From contig OY856409.1 of NCBI GenBank assembly GCA_963693085.1, positions 1,339,607,415-1,339,671,414 of the forward strand: a stretch of DNA of 64,000 nt, in the 5' to 3' direction. Position numbers and translations under genes: made by a program. This document shows positions 10,953 to 22,740 of the stretch, piece by piece. The notes beneath the pieces were generated by a model. It did not search any database, was not told the DNA's origin, and saw nothing but the letters and a program-made list of their open reading frames with translations. The DNA is from Alisma plantago-aquatica (taxonomy: Eukaryota; Streptophyta; Magnoliopsida; Alismatales; Alismataceae). The stretch's first letter is position 1. Every line of letters starts with the position of its first letter.

Positions 10953-13340
10953 ATGAAGCAGTCAACACCACCAACAGTTAGATGTCAACTATGTGGTGAC
11001 TATTCTCATTCATCGATTTACTGCTTCAACGCCCCTCCTCTCTACGTGATGGATCTACATCAAGTAATCGCGAATCGTATAGCTGGGAAACTCAAAGTAG
11101 CCTCTTCATACAACTACAGATATAACACAAATTATAATCCGTATCACCCTGGAAGCTACTATGAAATACCCAACTATGACGTATTTCAAGGCGTAGACTA
11201 CAATATAGGAGGAAACCAAGAAAACAATGCAGATCAATACTATGATGAGGAGAGCTATTATCATAATCAACCCAATGGGTGCAGTGAAGAGCCTTTTCAT
11301 GAAGATCAACACACATTGATTGAAGAACTACGAACTTTACAGATATCGGTGGCTCAACAATTAGGTGATCAAACAGCCGCAACCAAGAAGTTGATACCCG
11401 ATCTTGATCAACTTACGCAATTTGTCAACGCTTCTGACCAACATATAGAACAGCCACAAACTTCAACTAAGCACATCCCTAACCCACATGTTGACTATGA
11501 TGATGATTATGAAATCATGTGGGATATGCCTTCCAATGATCTTCAAGAGTCAGTGCAGGGTGGGGAACCATCCTCAGAGCTAACAACTGAACTCAAAGAT
11601 GATTTAATCATAACATCACAAGGGGAAGAATTATTTTCCGAGCCAAGGTCTGACTCGGATAATGATTCATGCACTATGCTCTCAGAGGGAAGGATGAGTA
11701 GCCAATATGGAGATTCTCTATAGTCAGGAGATCAATCAGAGATAAACTTCAACACTCACCTACCTTCTGACTTCATAGACCCATATCCAACTATAGAGGA
11801 GCAATTAGTGATGATCAACTCCCAAAATGGCAAAATTTCTTCAACTTCAGTTGTCTTTTCAATGAAGTCCATAGAAGAAGGGTTTATGTCACAAGAACTC
11901 TACACTCCTTCACAGTCAGACTCAGAGGAATGTGTGGCTGATTCAGAAAATGATGTGTCTTTTATGCAAGAAAATCAAATTCCTCCATTTCTGGAACAAG
12001 GTCTGAATTATCCTTATGAAGAAATTTCTAATCATTCGGCTGATCTAGGAACAAACCTCGAGGATAGGACTGATTAAGATCTTGATTCCGAAATGGACCA
12101 TACCACTCTCACTGATGAAATAGAATCAAGGTAAGATGATGAGTCTCAAGATGACAATCCTATAACTCCTTTCCATGAGATAACATTACCTTTACAAGAA
12201 GTCTTGACGGAGCCGATTCTCGAACAAGAGCACGATCTTTCTATTGAAACTCCTTCTAATCACTTGAACAAGTTGATAGTGCGCTATAAAGAGAAACATA
12301 AACCATCTCTTGATTTTGGAGTAGATTACAACACTTCCGTAGACTCTAGTGATGACAAAAAGGACCTGTGGGAGGACATCGAGCCAAAAACCTACCCTCT
12401 TATAGTAAATCATCCCTATGAAGAAGCTCCTCCTGAGCCACTACATAATCACGAGAATGAGATACTTCCATTACCTACACAAGGTTTCATTCTTCCTATA
12501 GTGGCTCTCCCTGAGCACTTAATAGAATCGGAGGAGTACTATGAAAAAATGCTAAGACAACAACCTGGCTCAGAAATGGAGTATTCTAGTCCCAACATCG
12601 AAGAAACGGAGTCATCAAGAGATTCTAGTCTTCAAAACATCTTTTCATGGACCAATCCCTCCCTTGAAGAGATATCATTGGAACATCTACCTTAGAATCC
12701 CATGATTTCTTTAACTAAGTAAGAGTTCGTCCCACCAGTCGAATCCTCTTCTAGTTACTTGGATGAATTAAGATTGCTCTATGAGGAAAATTCTGAACAA
12801 AATTATGAAGAAAAGGATGACGCTCTTATCAAATTCAACATTGATAAAGATGAGGATGCTTCTCACAATAATTCCTCTGATGAAGAAACGTGATCCCGGC
12901 TACCATATCCTACACAAGAAAAGCTAGTTGAAGAAATGAAGCCTGAACCGGATCCGCCACCCAATCCAGGACAGAAGGAAGTTCAAGTGGCCGACCCACA
13001 ATCAACTGCTCTGCATTTTGGAGAAAGTAGTTTTACTTTAAATTTCGAGGGCGAGCCACAACTGGAGAACACAAATAATCAATGCTTCGATTACTCACCT
13101 AGCCCTCCAGTCTCAATTGCTTATGTTTCACCTCCCCCACTGATGGGGGAAGGACTCTGGATTCTTCTGGACGGACAACGAGGTGAAAGAGATGTGCATC
13201 CAACTCGCCCAGAAGACCCGTTTGAGTTACCACGACCACCCATCCAACAGGTTGTTCGGGCCACTCCCTTACTCTCGGCACCGACTATCATGAGACATCT
13301 TTGTCGGACCTTCTTCCAACTACGAGGACTGCCTGGTTAA
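10953..13340 (+). pseudogene. Retrotransposon ORF: CCHC zinc knuckle plus long acidic tail (Gag-like, unrecognised)
   Basis: A single frame of about 796 codons, interrupted by stops at 11721-11723 (TAG), 12075-12077 (TAA), 12132-12134 (TAA), 12693-12695 (TAG), then one near 12720 and one near 12890. The frame never changes, so one long ORF decayed by point mutation. Near the N-terminus is CQLCGDYSHSSIYC, a textbook C-X2-C-X4-H-X4-C nucleocapsid knuckle. Then comes a Tyr/Asn-rich stretch (about residues 45-100) and about 600 residues rich in Glu, Asp, Ser and Pro with no domain I recognise. It is the only coding region in the element. A Gag-like RNA-binding role is inferred from the knuckle; the acidic tail is unusual for Gag. 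Confidence 0.6.
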
Positions 13341-13913
13341 CCCTGCGCAACCCTTCCCCTCCATTCTCGAACCTAGTATTTGTTCAGAAACGGGCAAACT
13401 CATAAGTTCGAGGTGGAGGGTGGGTGGTATGACTCTCACTCCACCCTCTACCTTTACTGCTTTCTATTTTTCCATTCTATTTTCTTTTTCATAATTTACT
13501 CGCCTTTTTGAAGTTTTTCAAAAATAAAGCCTTTACCTAGTCGGCTTTTGCTTTTTGAATATGTGGTCATCACCTCTTTTTGTTGCAAATCCATGAGAAA
13601 CAAATGCTTAAAACTAGATGATAAATGATTTCATCTTGTATAGCCTATGAACCCTAATGTCATATCCTTAAAATGATGATAAGCTCCAATAAGACTGAGA
13701 TAGATCAAATGCATCGTGCCTCTAACTGAATAATGGATCTGCAGTATGTAATTCTCATTTGAAGTTCTATCTTGTCACTTTTTGAGCAGAGTGTGATGGA
13801 GAAAAAGAACCCGTCATATGGAATCGCTAAGAAAATAACATTATGATCTGAACCCTCCTCTACACTTCTTCCTTCATTTTCATACCCTTCTGCTCGTCAA
13901 TCATGCCAAAGCT
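13341..13913. other. Non-coding interior of the LARD-like element
   Basis: AT-rich sequence after the ORF with no frame or motif I can support. Confidence 0.4.
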
Positions 13914-14075
13914 TTAAGTTTGGTGTGGCACACCACATTCCTTTCTAGTGAAAACTAGAACATTGCCGAACTCTAAGTTCGGTGTGGTGAACCACACCTC
14001 CGCCGAACTCTAAGTTTGGTGTGGTAAACCACACCTCTGTCGAACTCTAAGTTCGACGTGGTACACCACACCTCT
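13914..14075. repeat. Four tandem hairpins of TAAGTTYGGTGTGG...CCACACC
   Basis: Four copies at about 45-bp spacing of CTAAGTTTGGTGTGG followed by a short loop and the complement CCACACC (GGTGTGGTGAACCACACC and variants). Each can form a small hairpin. The same AAGTTYRGTGTGG string directly precedes the 3' LTR at 15199-15210 and the LTR-start copy at 14998. Confidence 0.8.
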
Positions 14076-14920
14076 TTTTCCACTACCGCTTCTTCCATAC
14101 CCCTCAATACATAAACAGGGGCGTATCACCTTCTCTTCTTGATTCAAAGAGTATACAATGATGATTGTGCACATACCGAGGTTGGTGAAAAATCTACCCC
14201 AATTCCAAAAAGAGGCTTGGCAGCCCAAATATACAAAAATCCAAAAATACCCTTTCTCCCAAGCCAAGTGAGAATGAATAAAAGCCAGATTGTGAATAAA
14301 AACATGAGAGTTGTGCCCTGAATAAGGATAACTGATAAAGGTCTCGCCCAGCCGGTACATTAGCTGCCCTCACAAAGGCAGATGTGTCGTGACCAGTAGT
14401 GAGATCCTAAGGATCCAAAAATGACCCCTTACCTCCTTTCGAAGAGGTAAAATAGCCAAAAGCCTTACAACCAACCTATACACACTTCTGAGTTACCTTT
14501 TAATAAAATCGGGCGTAAGGCTAAGTCAACCAGTATTGTGCACAAAATATTCAAAGTGTCTTGATGAATTACCAATAATAAGAGTCTTGAGTCAATCAGA
14601 GAGGAGACTCTTATCTCTTGATCACACCTCTTTTCCTTCCTTTTTTCATCGTATCGGCACCCCAATCACCTCCATTTCAACCTTCCTCTTGAAAACACCT
14701 GTGACGATCATATGCATGTTTGTTGATTTTGTGGGTCTTTTCAAAAGTCTCATAAAACTTTTCAACATGACTGATACAATAGAGAGTGAGAAGGAAATAC
14801 TTCAGTAAAGTGAACTCAGAAATGAGGATATCATAAGATGCATTCCGTGATCTAAGGAAGCCTTGATGCTGTATCGATTGGAGCCATGAACAAAAATATG
14901 GACATAAGGACGACACAATC

Positions 14921-15210
14921 ACAAGATGAACGATTTCATTGGCGACTGTTTTAAGTTTTTCATTCCTCGAGACGAGAAACACTTAAGTTTGGTGTGGTGA
15001 TGAATCCTCTAGATTCATCCTCAGTCACCAATTCAAAGGTTTTCTGATGCTTTTTGCCCTAATTTTATTTCACCTCATTTTCCTTTCTCTTTTTCGTGAA
15101 AATTCTGACATTTGCACGACGGTGAGGTAATTACGAGATGAACATGTGTTTTGGCATCTGTATTAGTCTTTTTCGTTCCTCGAGACGAGCAACACTTAAG
15201 TTCAGTGTGG
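14921..15210. repeat. 213-bp tandem duplication carrying a false LTR start
   Basis: The segment TTCCTCGAGACGAG...TTGGTGTGG|TGATGAATCC occurs at about 14961-15010 and again at about 15173-15220. The first copy carries only the first 40 or so bases of an LTR. This suggests template switching or slippage during reverse transcription at the 3' LTR border. Confidence 0.7.
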
Positions 15211-18200
15211 TGATGAATCCTCTAGATTCACCCTCTCAGTCGCCAATTCTAGGGATTTTGTGCCACATATTGATTGATCTACCCTTGCTTTGGTTTACTT
15301 TAAGTATCTCTTCTGTTTCATGTAAATAATGCTTTACTAGTTCTAATTACCCTAGTTTTCAGTTTATTTGATCTTATCCCCCCTTACTCACTTTCCTTTT
15401 TCCCTGCAGATCACTCTCAACCATCCGATCGAGATCCAACGGTTCCTTTTCATCCAACCAATTGGTCTTGACCATCATTCGGTCTTGATCCATTCAGTTT
15501 CATCCTTTCGATCTTGACCTCATTCGGTCTTGACCTCCATTCGGTCTCGACCTCCATTTGGTCTCGACCTCCATTTGGTCTCAACCTCCATTCGGTCTCG
15601 ACCTCATTCGGTCTTGACCTCCATTCGGTCTCTACCTCATTCGGTCTTGACCTCGATTCGGTCTTGACCTCCATTCAGTCCTGACCTCCACTCGGTCTTG
15701 AACTCATTCGGTCTTGACCTCCACTCGGTCTTGACCTCACTCAGTTTTAGCCTCTCAGTTTGTTTTCTCGATCACAAGGCCGCAAGCATCTGACGTCATC
15801 AGATCATGGATAAACGGTCTAGATTTCATTTTCCCATTCGGTCTGCCTTATCGATTTGCACCTTCGACTCCTCTCACGGTCTCAAGGCTGTGAGAGTCCT
15901 CACGGTTTCAAGACCGTGAGAACTCTCACGATCCCAAGACCGCAAGGAACCACAACCACCTACAACAACTGTTCTTCATCTCCTGGACCAGCACACTTGC
16001 GCCTGCCAGAACAACGCCACCATGTTCTCTTCCACCTACAAATCGCCAGCACCATCACAGAGACCTGCAAACCACATCGTCCTCTGCCATCTCGGCTCCC
16101 AACAACGCCTGCGACCTGCCCACCACCGCTGTCCACGACGGTCACACTCGCTATGACCGCGTGCGTCATCTTCCTCACCAATAGTAGCAACGATCTGCAA
16201 TGTCTCCTCTCTACGCCGATCACATTTCAACAACAGTGACATAACACAAGCAGTGTCGCCACCATCTGAGTTCATCACCAGCTCTAGGTCATGCCACCGT
16301 CAACATCCACAACGCAACACCCCCTCAACACTGCAACTTCCGCTGCTTGGTCTTTGGCCTCCACACCACCGTATCTGAGACCGATCAGATACATGCACTC
16401 GAATACGTTTGGACAATGGCGAGAACGCAAGACCAGACCGAGAGAAACCTCTCAGTTTCCTAAACCGATAGGATGGAATCCCAAGATCGATGCCCTTGCA
16501 AGACCATTTGAGGAGGAAGGACCGAATGGAGAGGAAGACCGTGAGGACCGTGAGACCCCAAACCACTAGACCAAGAATGCTGCTGATCGCGTGATCTAAG
16601 ACCGTGAAGGCTGAGGATCGAAGACCGGTTGGAAGGCAAACACCAAGACCGTTTAGATCACCTGTCCTAAGACTGTGAAGAGTGTACAACCGTTTGGATG
16701 CATGCGCAAGACCGTGAAGAAGAGACCAATGCGGATGCAAACTGAGAGAATGCAATACTCAAAACCATGTGGGTTTATCAGTTTCCCAAACCGAATAGAG
16801 ACCAAAACTGAATAAGGAAGGCTGGAAACCGAGAGACCAAAACCGAATAAGCAAAGGCTGGAAACCCAAAGTGTGACTCCTTGGCCCAAGACATTTTGGG
16901 CAATTTGCAGATCTAACCCACCCGCCCAAGACACATGCCAAGCCTATAAATAGAAGGGTAGAGGCATGGTCTTGGACATCTATCTCACCATGACCAAAGG
17001 CTGCCGGACTGGGAACAGATCTGGAAGGTTTCTCCACTACCATCTCACCTCCACCATTGTTCTACTATCACTCCACCTCATTCTACTTGTGCAATCCTGG
17101 AGGTAGACATGAGGATCAAGGTGGAGAGAAACACATCATCGACCACGACGAAGCAGTCCCGGAGACTGCGACGATCTACACCGGGCTGTCACAGATTTAC
17201 TCTTCTGCTCCGATAATGCTTTCTTTCTCTCTCTTCTCTTTCTTTATTTCTCCCTCTATGAGGAGTGAGTAGTTTCATCCACTGGGGTGCAGGGACTAGT
17301 CCTACTGCCCATGCTTTGTAATCTGTACTAAAAGATGTTATCTTTCCGATTCAATACTAAATCGTTTCATACATGCTTGAATGTTGGTCGCGTTCTTGTA
17401 TGCATCTGTTGTCTTTCGTTGCGGTTTGTCTACGAATGCTCTTGTGACTCGAATACCAATTTGGTGTTGGTTTTTGGTGTGTGTATCCACCGCACATCCG
17501 TTTTAGTATCTAGGAACACTTCTCGAGGGATGGAGTAAACTCACCTCCATCGTTGCACTTCCACACTATGAAATGGAATCAGTTGACGTACGGAAGTGCA
17601 ACCTTAATGGATCGAGGAACACGTTCTGTGGAGGGAGTGGTGCAAGGTATTTGACCATTCGTCCGGGAATGGCTGACGTTGCAACACTCCCATGTTTCTC
17701 ATAGCTATGTCCTTGAAAGAGGGATAGTCTAAGGATACTAATTGAATTGATGATTATCGCTCGCTTGTTAGTTTTCCGATGCACGTTTCACGAGGTTGAG
17801 TAAGGTTCTCTCTTCAGAGGCTACATCTCTTCATTGACACATAGATATGTACCAGATGAGGGTTACTCAACCTGTGAAGGATGTGTGCATTACTCTTGTC
17901 CTATAAGACATCGGTATTGTATAACATCCATGTATCTTGCTTGCAAGTCTTGCTATGATTGGTACAGGTACAATATATGTGTAGTGGTGGTGAATACCCG
18001 CATCACCCCAGTGACCCATCATCATTTGCTAATCTTAGATTTTAATCCTCAAACTAGTTTTTATTCTTGCCTTTACTTTTGTATGTTTTAGGTTAAATAA
18101 CACAAATCAAACTTTTGGTCTTAGATGATTGACTTAGATCGATACGAAACGAGAAAAAAACACTCAGATTCTTAATGTTGTCCTTTGGGTTCGATCCTAA

Positions 18201-18363
18201 ATCTGTACTATGATAAGGCTTCCACACTCTTGTGGGATTGGAGCATTTATCTAGCACCGGTTGTAGATAAACCTAGAGAGAACATCAACTCCCTAGGGTT
18301 TTTGGTGCACATTAGGACTTCCATTGGAAGAGAAATATTTTGGTGTAAGTTCTAGCTCCATCA
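15211..18363 (+). repeat. 3' LTR of the LARD-like element
   Basis: Same ends and internal order as the 5' LTR: minisatellite at about 15461-15740, TATA box at 16945-16953, and a late segment matching 9700-10740. It ends CTCCATCA at 18363, and the disrupted MULE gene resumes at once. Confidence 0.9.
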
Positions 18364-19511
18364 TATGTCCTCTTCATTCTTTCCTCTTTTTCCTCCCTCA
18401 TCGGTAGCCTTTTCTTTTCCCTTCTCTTTCCTCCTCCTTCTTTCCTCTTCTCCTCTCTCATCAGCAGCCTTTGCTTTCTCCTTAGTTGCTTCGGCCTTCC
18501 CTTTCCCCTTCTTTTTTGTTTTACTTCTTTTCACCCCCTTCATCTGTAGTAGCCTTTTTTGTCTCATTCTTTTGTTGATTTTCATCTGTACTGTCATCAT
18601 CCCCTTTCCTTTCTTCTCCTGTATATGAACACAGTTACTTGAAAAGTGTAGTTTTTAGCTTAACAATATGGTTTTCCTAGTTTAACTTCCATATCTAGTG
18701 TGTGAGATACTCTTTGTTTGGTAATAGTTACTCCAGCATTACTTCAGTTACTCTAGACTATCATATAGTTACTACAATGTTTTGATGTAGTTACTCTAGG
18801 CATCGTCTAGTTACTCTACTTCTTATAATAGTTACTCTTTCAATATACATTGTTACTTTTTAGTCGAAATCTTTTTGTTTATGTTTTTCGTTTGTAATGT
18901 ATATGCAAACATAAATTACCTTGTCGTTCTTCGTTCTCCACTTTGTCACGTGGAGGTTCTTCAGTCTCGGTAGCTCTGTTGCGTCCATTACCAGCAGTAG
19001 CCATCTTACTGTGTTTTTCTCTTTTCACAGAAGGTTTACTCATTAGGGGATCTGCAGCCCCTCTTTTGTTCCCTTTCTGTATTGTCTGAGGAGTCTCAGC
19101 AACACCTCCCTTCTCCCCTTCTACAGCTGCTTCTTGTCCCGCTTCATCCGCTTCTTTGGCCATCACAGCCCCTCTTTTGTTCCCTTTCTATTTCGTCAGG
19201 GTAGTCGCCGCAACACCTTCCTTCTCCCTTTCCGCACCTGCTTCTTTTCCCGCTTCATCCGCTTCTTTGGTCATCATAGCCCCTTCCTTATCCCCTTTCA
19301 GTGTACTCGATGGTGTTGTATCTCGTTCTATCTCCCCTTCTGCGGCCGCTGCTTTTGTCGCTTCCTCTGGTTCTTTGGCAATCTTCTCGTCGGCTTGATA
19401 GTGGTACAATTCAAAGTCGTCATCTTCTTCAATCACGATCCTTAATTGTCGATTCTTTCTCCATGGCGACATTGTCGAGGTCTTCCGTGATGACTTCTTT
19501 GTCCTCGACAT
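18361..19511 (-). pseudogene. 5' exons of the Ulp1/plant-mobile-domain gene, cut off by the retrotransposon
   Basis: The best start is the Met at 19511 (MSRTKKSSRKTSTMSPWRKN), followed by an acidic patch (IEEDDDFELYHYQ). Two to three copies of a roughly 40-residue Lys/Glu-rich repeat follow (KEADEAGKEAGAEREKEGV, KGNKRGA). An in-frame TAG at 19190-19188 sits where the sister repeat has CAG, so it is a direct Gln-to-stop change. This exon ends with a GTAATT donor near 18920. Another exon, from about 18622 after an acceptor (ATATACAG), is very charged and runs into the LTR at 18363. On the far side of the insertion the gene resumes at about 7640 and splices to the mobile-domain exon. Likely nuclear; function of the repeats unknown. 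Confidence 0.55.
18700..18860. repeat. Third GTTACTC array, in an intron of the split gene
   Basis: Six or seven copies of AGTTACTCTAGACTATC-type units at about 20-30 bp, matching the array at 5290-5560. Its presence on the far side of the retrotransposon supports both flanks being one element. Confidence 0.7.
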
Positions 19512-20300
19512 CTCTGAAGAGGGTAGCTGCTCCGTAATTGAGATGCAGCGAGAGAGAGGAAGTGGAATCAAAGATGATGGAGACGGAATTTGCAGTCGGA
19601 GCGACTGGAGACGGAGGAGGTGGGGAGGGAGGGGTTGTGGGATGTGGTCACCGATGCTTTTGCGCGAGAACAACAATTATCGTAGGGCAGAGCGAGGGTT
19701 CGAACAAAGGTTTTGGGGTTTTTTTGCTCGCTGTCTTTCAGCCTGTTTTCTCGCTTTTTTCGCTCATTTTCTTTTTTAAATATTTATGACCTTATGCCAC
19801 CGCACCTGCTGCCGGGTAGCTTCCCCTTTGTTATCCATGTAGGCAACAAAGAAAAACTCTCTCTCTCTATCTCTCTATCTATCTATCTATATATATATAT
19901 ATATATATAGTTTGTCTTCAATACCCGCGCGGGTAATTAGAATCTGCTACCCGTGGCCACTAATTTGTGTAGACGGTAGCATATATAGTAAATATCAATA
20001 GCAGCTAGAATTGAAAAGGATGGCGGCATATGTGGTAATTATCAATGCGATAATTAACTTTCCAATGAGCAGTGGCATCTAGTGTAAATAAAGCCCCGAA
20101 AACCTGTTGCTTCCATATATACCAAGTGCTATTATTTAATTGATTACACTTGTGGATCGAAATGTACATAATATGGATATAACAAGTGATACAACCAGGT
20201 TGTATTACAAGACGTCATCCGTGGTTACATTTTTATCATTCTCATTACAATTATTTTATTCAAATTACATAATATTCCTTCATATTACAAGTTACAACTT
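19512..20300. other. 5' flank of the MULE gene and possible element end; no gene seen
   Basis: Contains the presumed promoter of the minus-strand gene and a CT/TATC/TA microsatellite (about 19857-19908). I could not identify a terminal inverted repeat, because the other end of the element lies left of the window. Confidence 0.4.
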
Positions 20301-21320
20301 ATTTTGTACTAAAGTTCATTCTCTTAGATAGAGAATTTGATAGATCTGGACTATAATACTGAAATCAATCCTTAATTATAACTTTCTCACTCTCATTATG
20401 AATTCTTAGTTCTTATTACATAATGCTCTTTTTTACTATATTTTTTATGTATTGAAGTTTATTCTCATAGATAATAAAATTTCATATATCCAAGTCGTAT
20501 TACAGAATGTCATCACTACTTACAACTTTCTCATTTTCATTATGAAATATCTATTCTCATGACAAAATGTTCCTTAATATTACAAATTTTGATGTACTAA
20601 GGTTCATTCTCCTGGATGTTAGAATTTAATACATCGAGATTGTATTAGAAAAACTTATTCTTGGTTACAATTTTTTCCTTTCCATTGCCAATTATCAGTT
20701 TTGATTATAAATAGTTCCTTTCTATTACATAGCCATATCTTTCTTTATTTGTTATTATAACTCATGTACGATGTCAGAATATAACTTGTTTACTTGCTTC
20801 TATTTCTTATTTTGTTCTGATTATAAAATGTCAGTTTTAGTCATAATGTGCTCTTTTATATTATATTTTTTTCGTACACGTTATAAATTCTCTTTGCTAT
20901 TTACAATGTGTCATCTCTCCTTATAGAGTGGTCTCTTGAACACAAAATACGTACTGATATTCATTCTCCTGGATATTAGAATTTGATACATCGAGATTGT
21001 ATTACAAATAGTTATCTTTTGTTACAATTTTTTCCTTCCCATTACAAATTCTCTGTTATGATTACAAGCAGTTCCTTTCTATTACATAATGATATCTTTC
21101 TTTACTTATTATTACAACTCTTGTACGTGCTAAAATATCACTTTTTTGGTTGCTGCTATTTCTTATTTTGTTTTGATTACAAAATGTCAGTTTTAGTTAC
21201 TATGTGCTCTTTTGTATTATGTTTTTTCCGTACACGTTATAGCTTCTCTTTGCTATTTACAATGCGTCATCTCTCGTTACATAGCGGTCTCTTGAACAGA
21301 AAATACGTAGATATTAGTTT
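20300..21320. repeat. Degenerate AT-rich tandem repeats
   Basis: Two diverged copies of about 357 bp (from about 20603 and 20960) share TTCATTCTCCTGGAT, ACATCGAGATTGTATTA, TTCCTTTCTATTACAT and TGCTCTTTTRTATTAT. Shorter partial copies start near 20315 and 20457. No coding potential. Source family unknown. Confidence 0.65.
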
Positions 21321-21694
21321 TAAATATATATAACAATTGTTTAAATCTGAAAAGACTATAAATTATATACACATATTGTACACATACATGCTGCATCCAT
21401 ATTTTGTATTAGTATACTACGTACCTGCATAAATAGAATGAACTATCATCTGTTTTATTGTTATTTTAAAGATATTAAAAGGCACCCATTTTTGTCCAAT
21501 GTGCATGTCAGATAGTACGTATCCAACACTAACGAGGTTGCAACTGCTATTTCTACTCTTGGATAAAGCTTGCATTGCTACTCCATGCACGTTCAATTAT
21601 TTAATATAATTACTAATAATGTCACCACTACTCCATGTACATAAAGCGGCTAGCAATATACATAATTATAAAGAGTGCCACCGTTTCTATATCA

Positions 21695-21701
21695 ACACAC
21701 G

Positions 21702-21764
<63 letters not shown>
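21695..21764. repeat. (CA)n(TA)n microsatellite
   Basis: Uninterrupted CA then TA dinucleotide run. The frames across it (YIYIYI, HTHTHT) are artefacts. Confidence 0.95.
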
Positions 21765-21766
<2 letters not shown>

Positions 21767-22162
21767 GGTTCAGAAGTGTGTACCAGACGGTACATGTCAC
21801 TTATGTGTACCACCTATTAAAATGAGATATGTAGAATCCACTAAATAAATGCAGCCATATGGATTGAATTAACATTGTTTAAGATTATACATGTGTAAAA
21901 GATCACAACCGTATCTCAAGTATATCATGAGATGTAACAATATATCATCTAACGATATTTGTAATTTCTACAACTTATTGTTGATTAGAAAATACACATT
22001 TTTTCATTGGATGATCTAGGAATGTATGATTGAAGTAAATTTTTATACACATGTTATCTAAGTGGTATAAAATATATCTATAAGGCTAGGTTATTATGTC
22101 CAGTTGTGCAAGCATCATATATATAGACCAGTACATATAAGATACATGTACTTAGGCACACA

Positions 22163-22166
<4 letters not shown>

Positions 22167-22238
<72 letters not shown>
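22167..22238. repeat. (TA)n microsatellite
   Basis: About 36 uninterrupted TA repeats. Confidence 0.95.
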
Positions 22239-22242
<4 letters not shown>

Positions 22243-22547
22243 CCTGAGCACATATAGCTTGCATGGGGATTTATTCCATGTGGGTACTTTGGTGTTGCTA
22301 CCAGTTTGAATACACAACGACATCTCTTGCATTGTAGTTTTAACTCAAAATTTCCCCTTCTCCCTCATTCTCTACCCTAGTCTAAGTAGCAGCCACGACG
22401 AACTTTTTATTTCTGATTGCCATCACCATCCTCCTCATCATTAACCTCAATTAGCCATACCACCCATCCCACGCAAATGACACGATCAGCCTGGTGCGGG
22501 GAACCTATATCACCCACCCGTGGATGACGTAGATACACGCCCACTGT

Positions 22548-22740
22548 CACTACAAAAAATTTGGCCTTTGTTGAAGAACATTTGTGAGGAACCATAGATT
22601 GTGAATAATGATGGCTATTTGTGAGGGCTCATCCTTCAAATATGGGACCAAATCCCTCAACCATTTTTTAACATCTTTACAAATACCAATCCCTCACAAA
22701 TACATTAGTCACTAATCATTCCTTGAAAAATACCATGACA
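22548..22740. repeat. Left terminal inverted repeat and subterminal repeats of the CACTA element
   Basis: After the CACTA terminus come several copies of TTGTGAGG or its complement CCTCACAA/CCCTCA in both orientations. The same core recurs near the right end. Such motifs are the usual binding sites of the CACTA DNA-binding protein. Confidence 0.75.

Larger units (their letters stand above)
7649..18363 (+). mobile_element. Non-autonomous LTR retrotransposon with 3.1-kb LTRs (LARD-like)
   Basis: LTRs at 7649-10740 and 15211-18363 both begin TGATGAATCC and end CTCCATCA. A tRNA-Asp-type primer site follows the first. Flanking bases TCTGT (7644-7648) and TATGT (18364-18368) match at four of five, a plausible decayed TSD. 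The 4.5-kb interior holds one broken Gag-like reading frame and no protease, integrase or reverse transcriptase. It fits the LARD or TR-GAG class and would need another element's enzymes; the tRNA-Asp site suggests a Ty3/Gypsy (Athila/Tat-like) helper. It is inserted in the minus-strand Ulp1-type gene, whose 5' exons resume at 18364. Confidence 0.9.

Noticed and set aside
21619..21825. Frames reading HTHTHT...YIYIYI
   Set aside because: Pure microsatellite translation.
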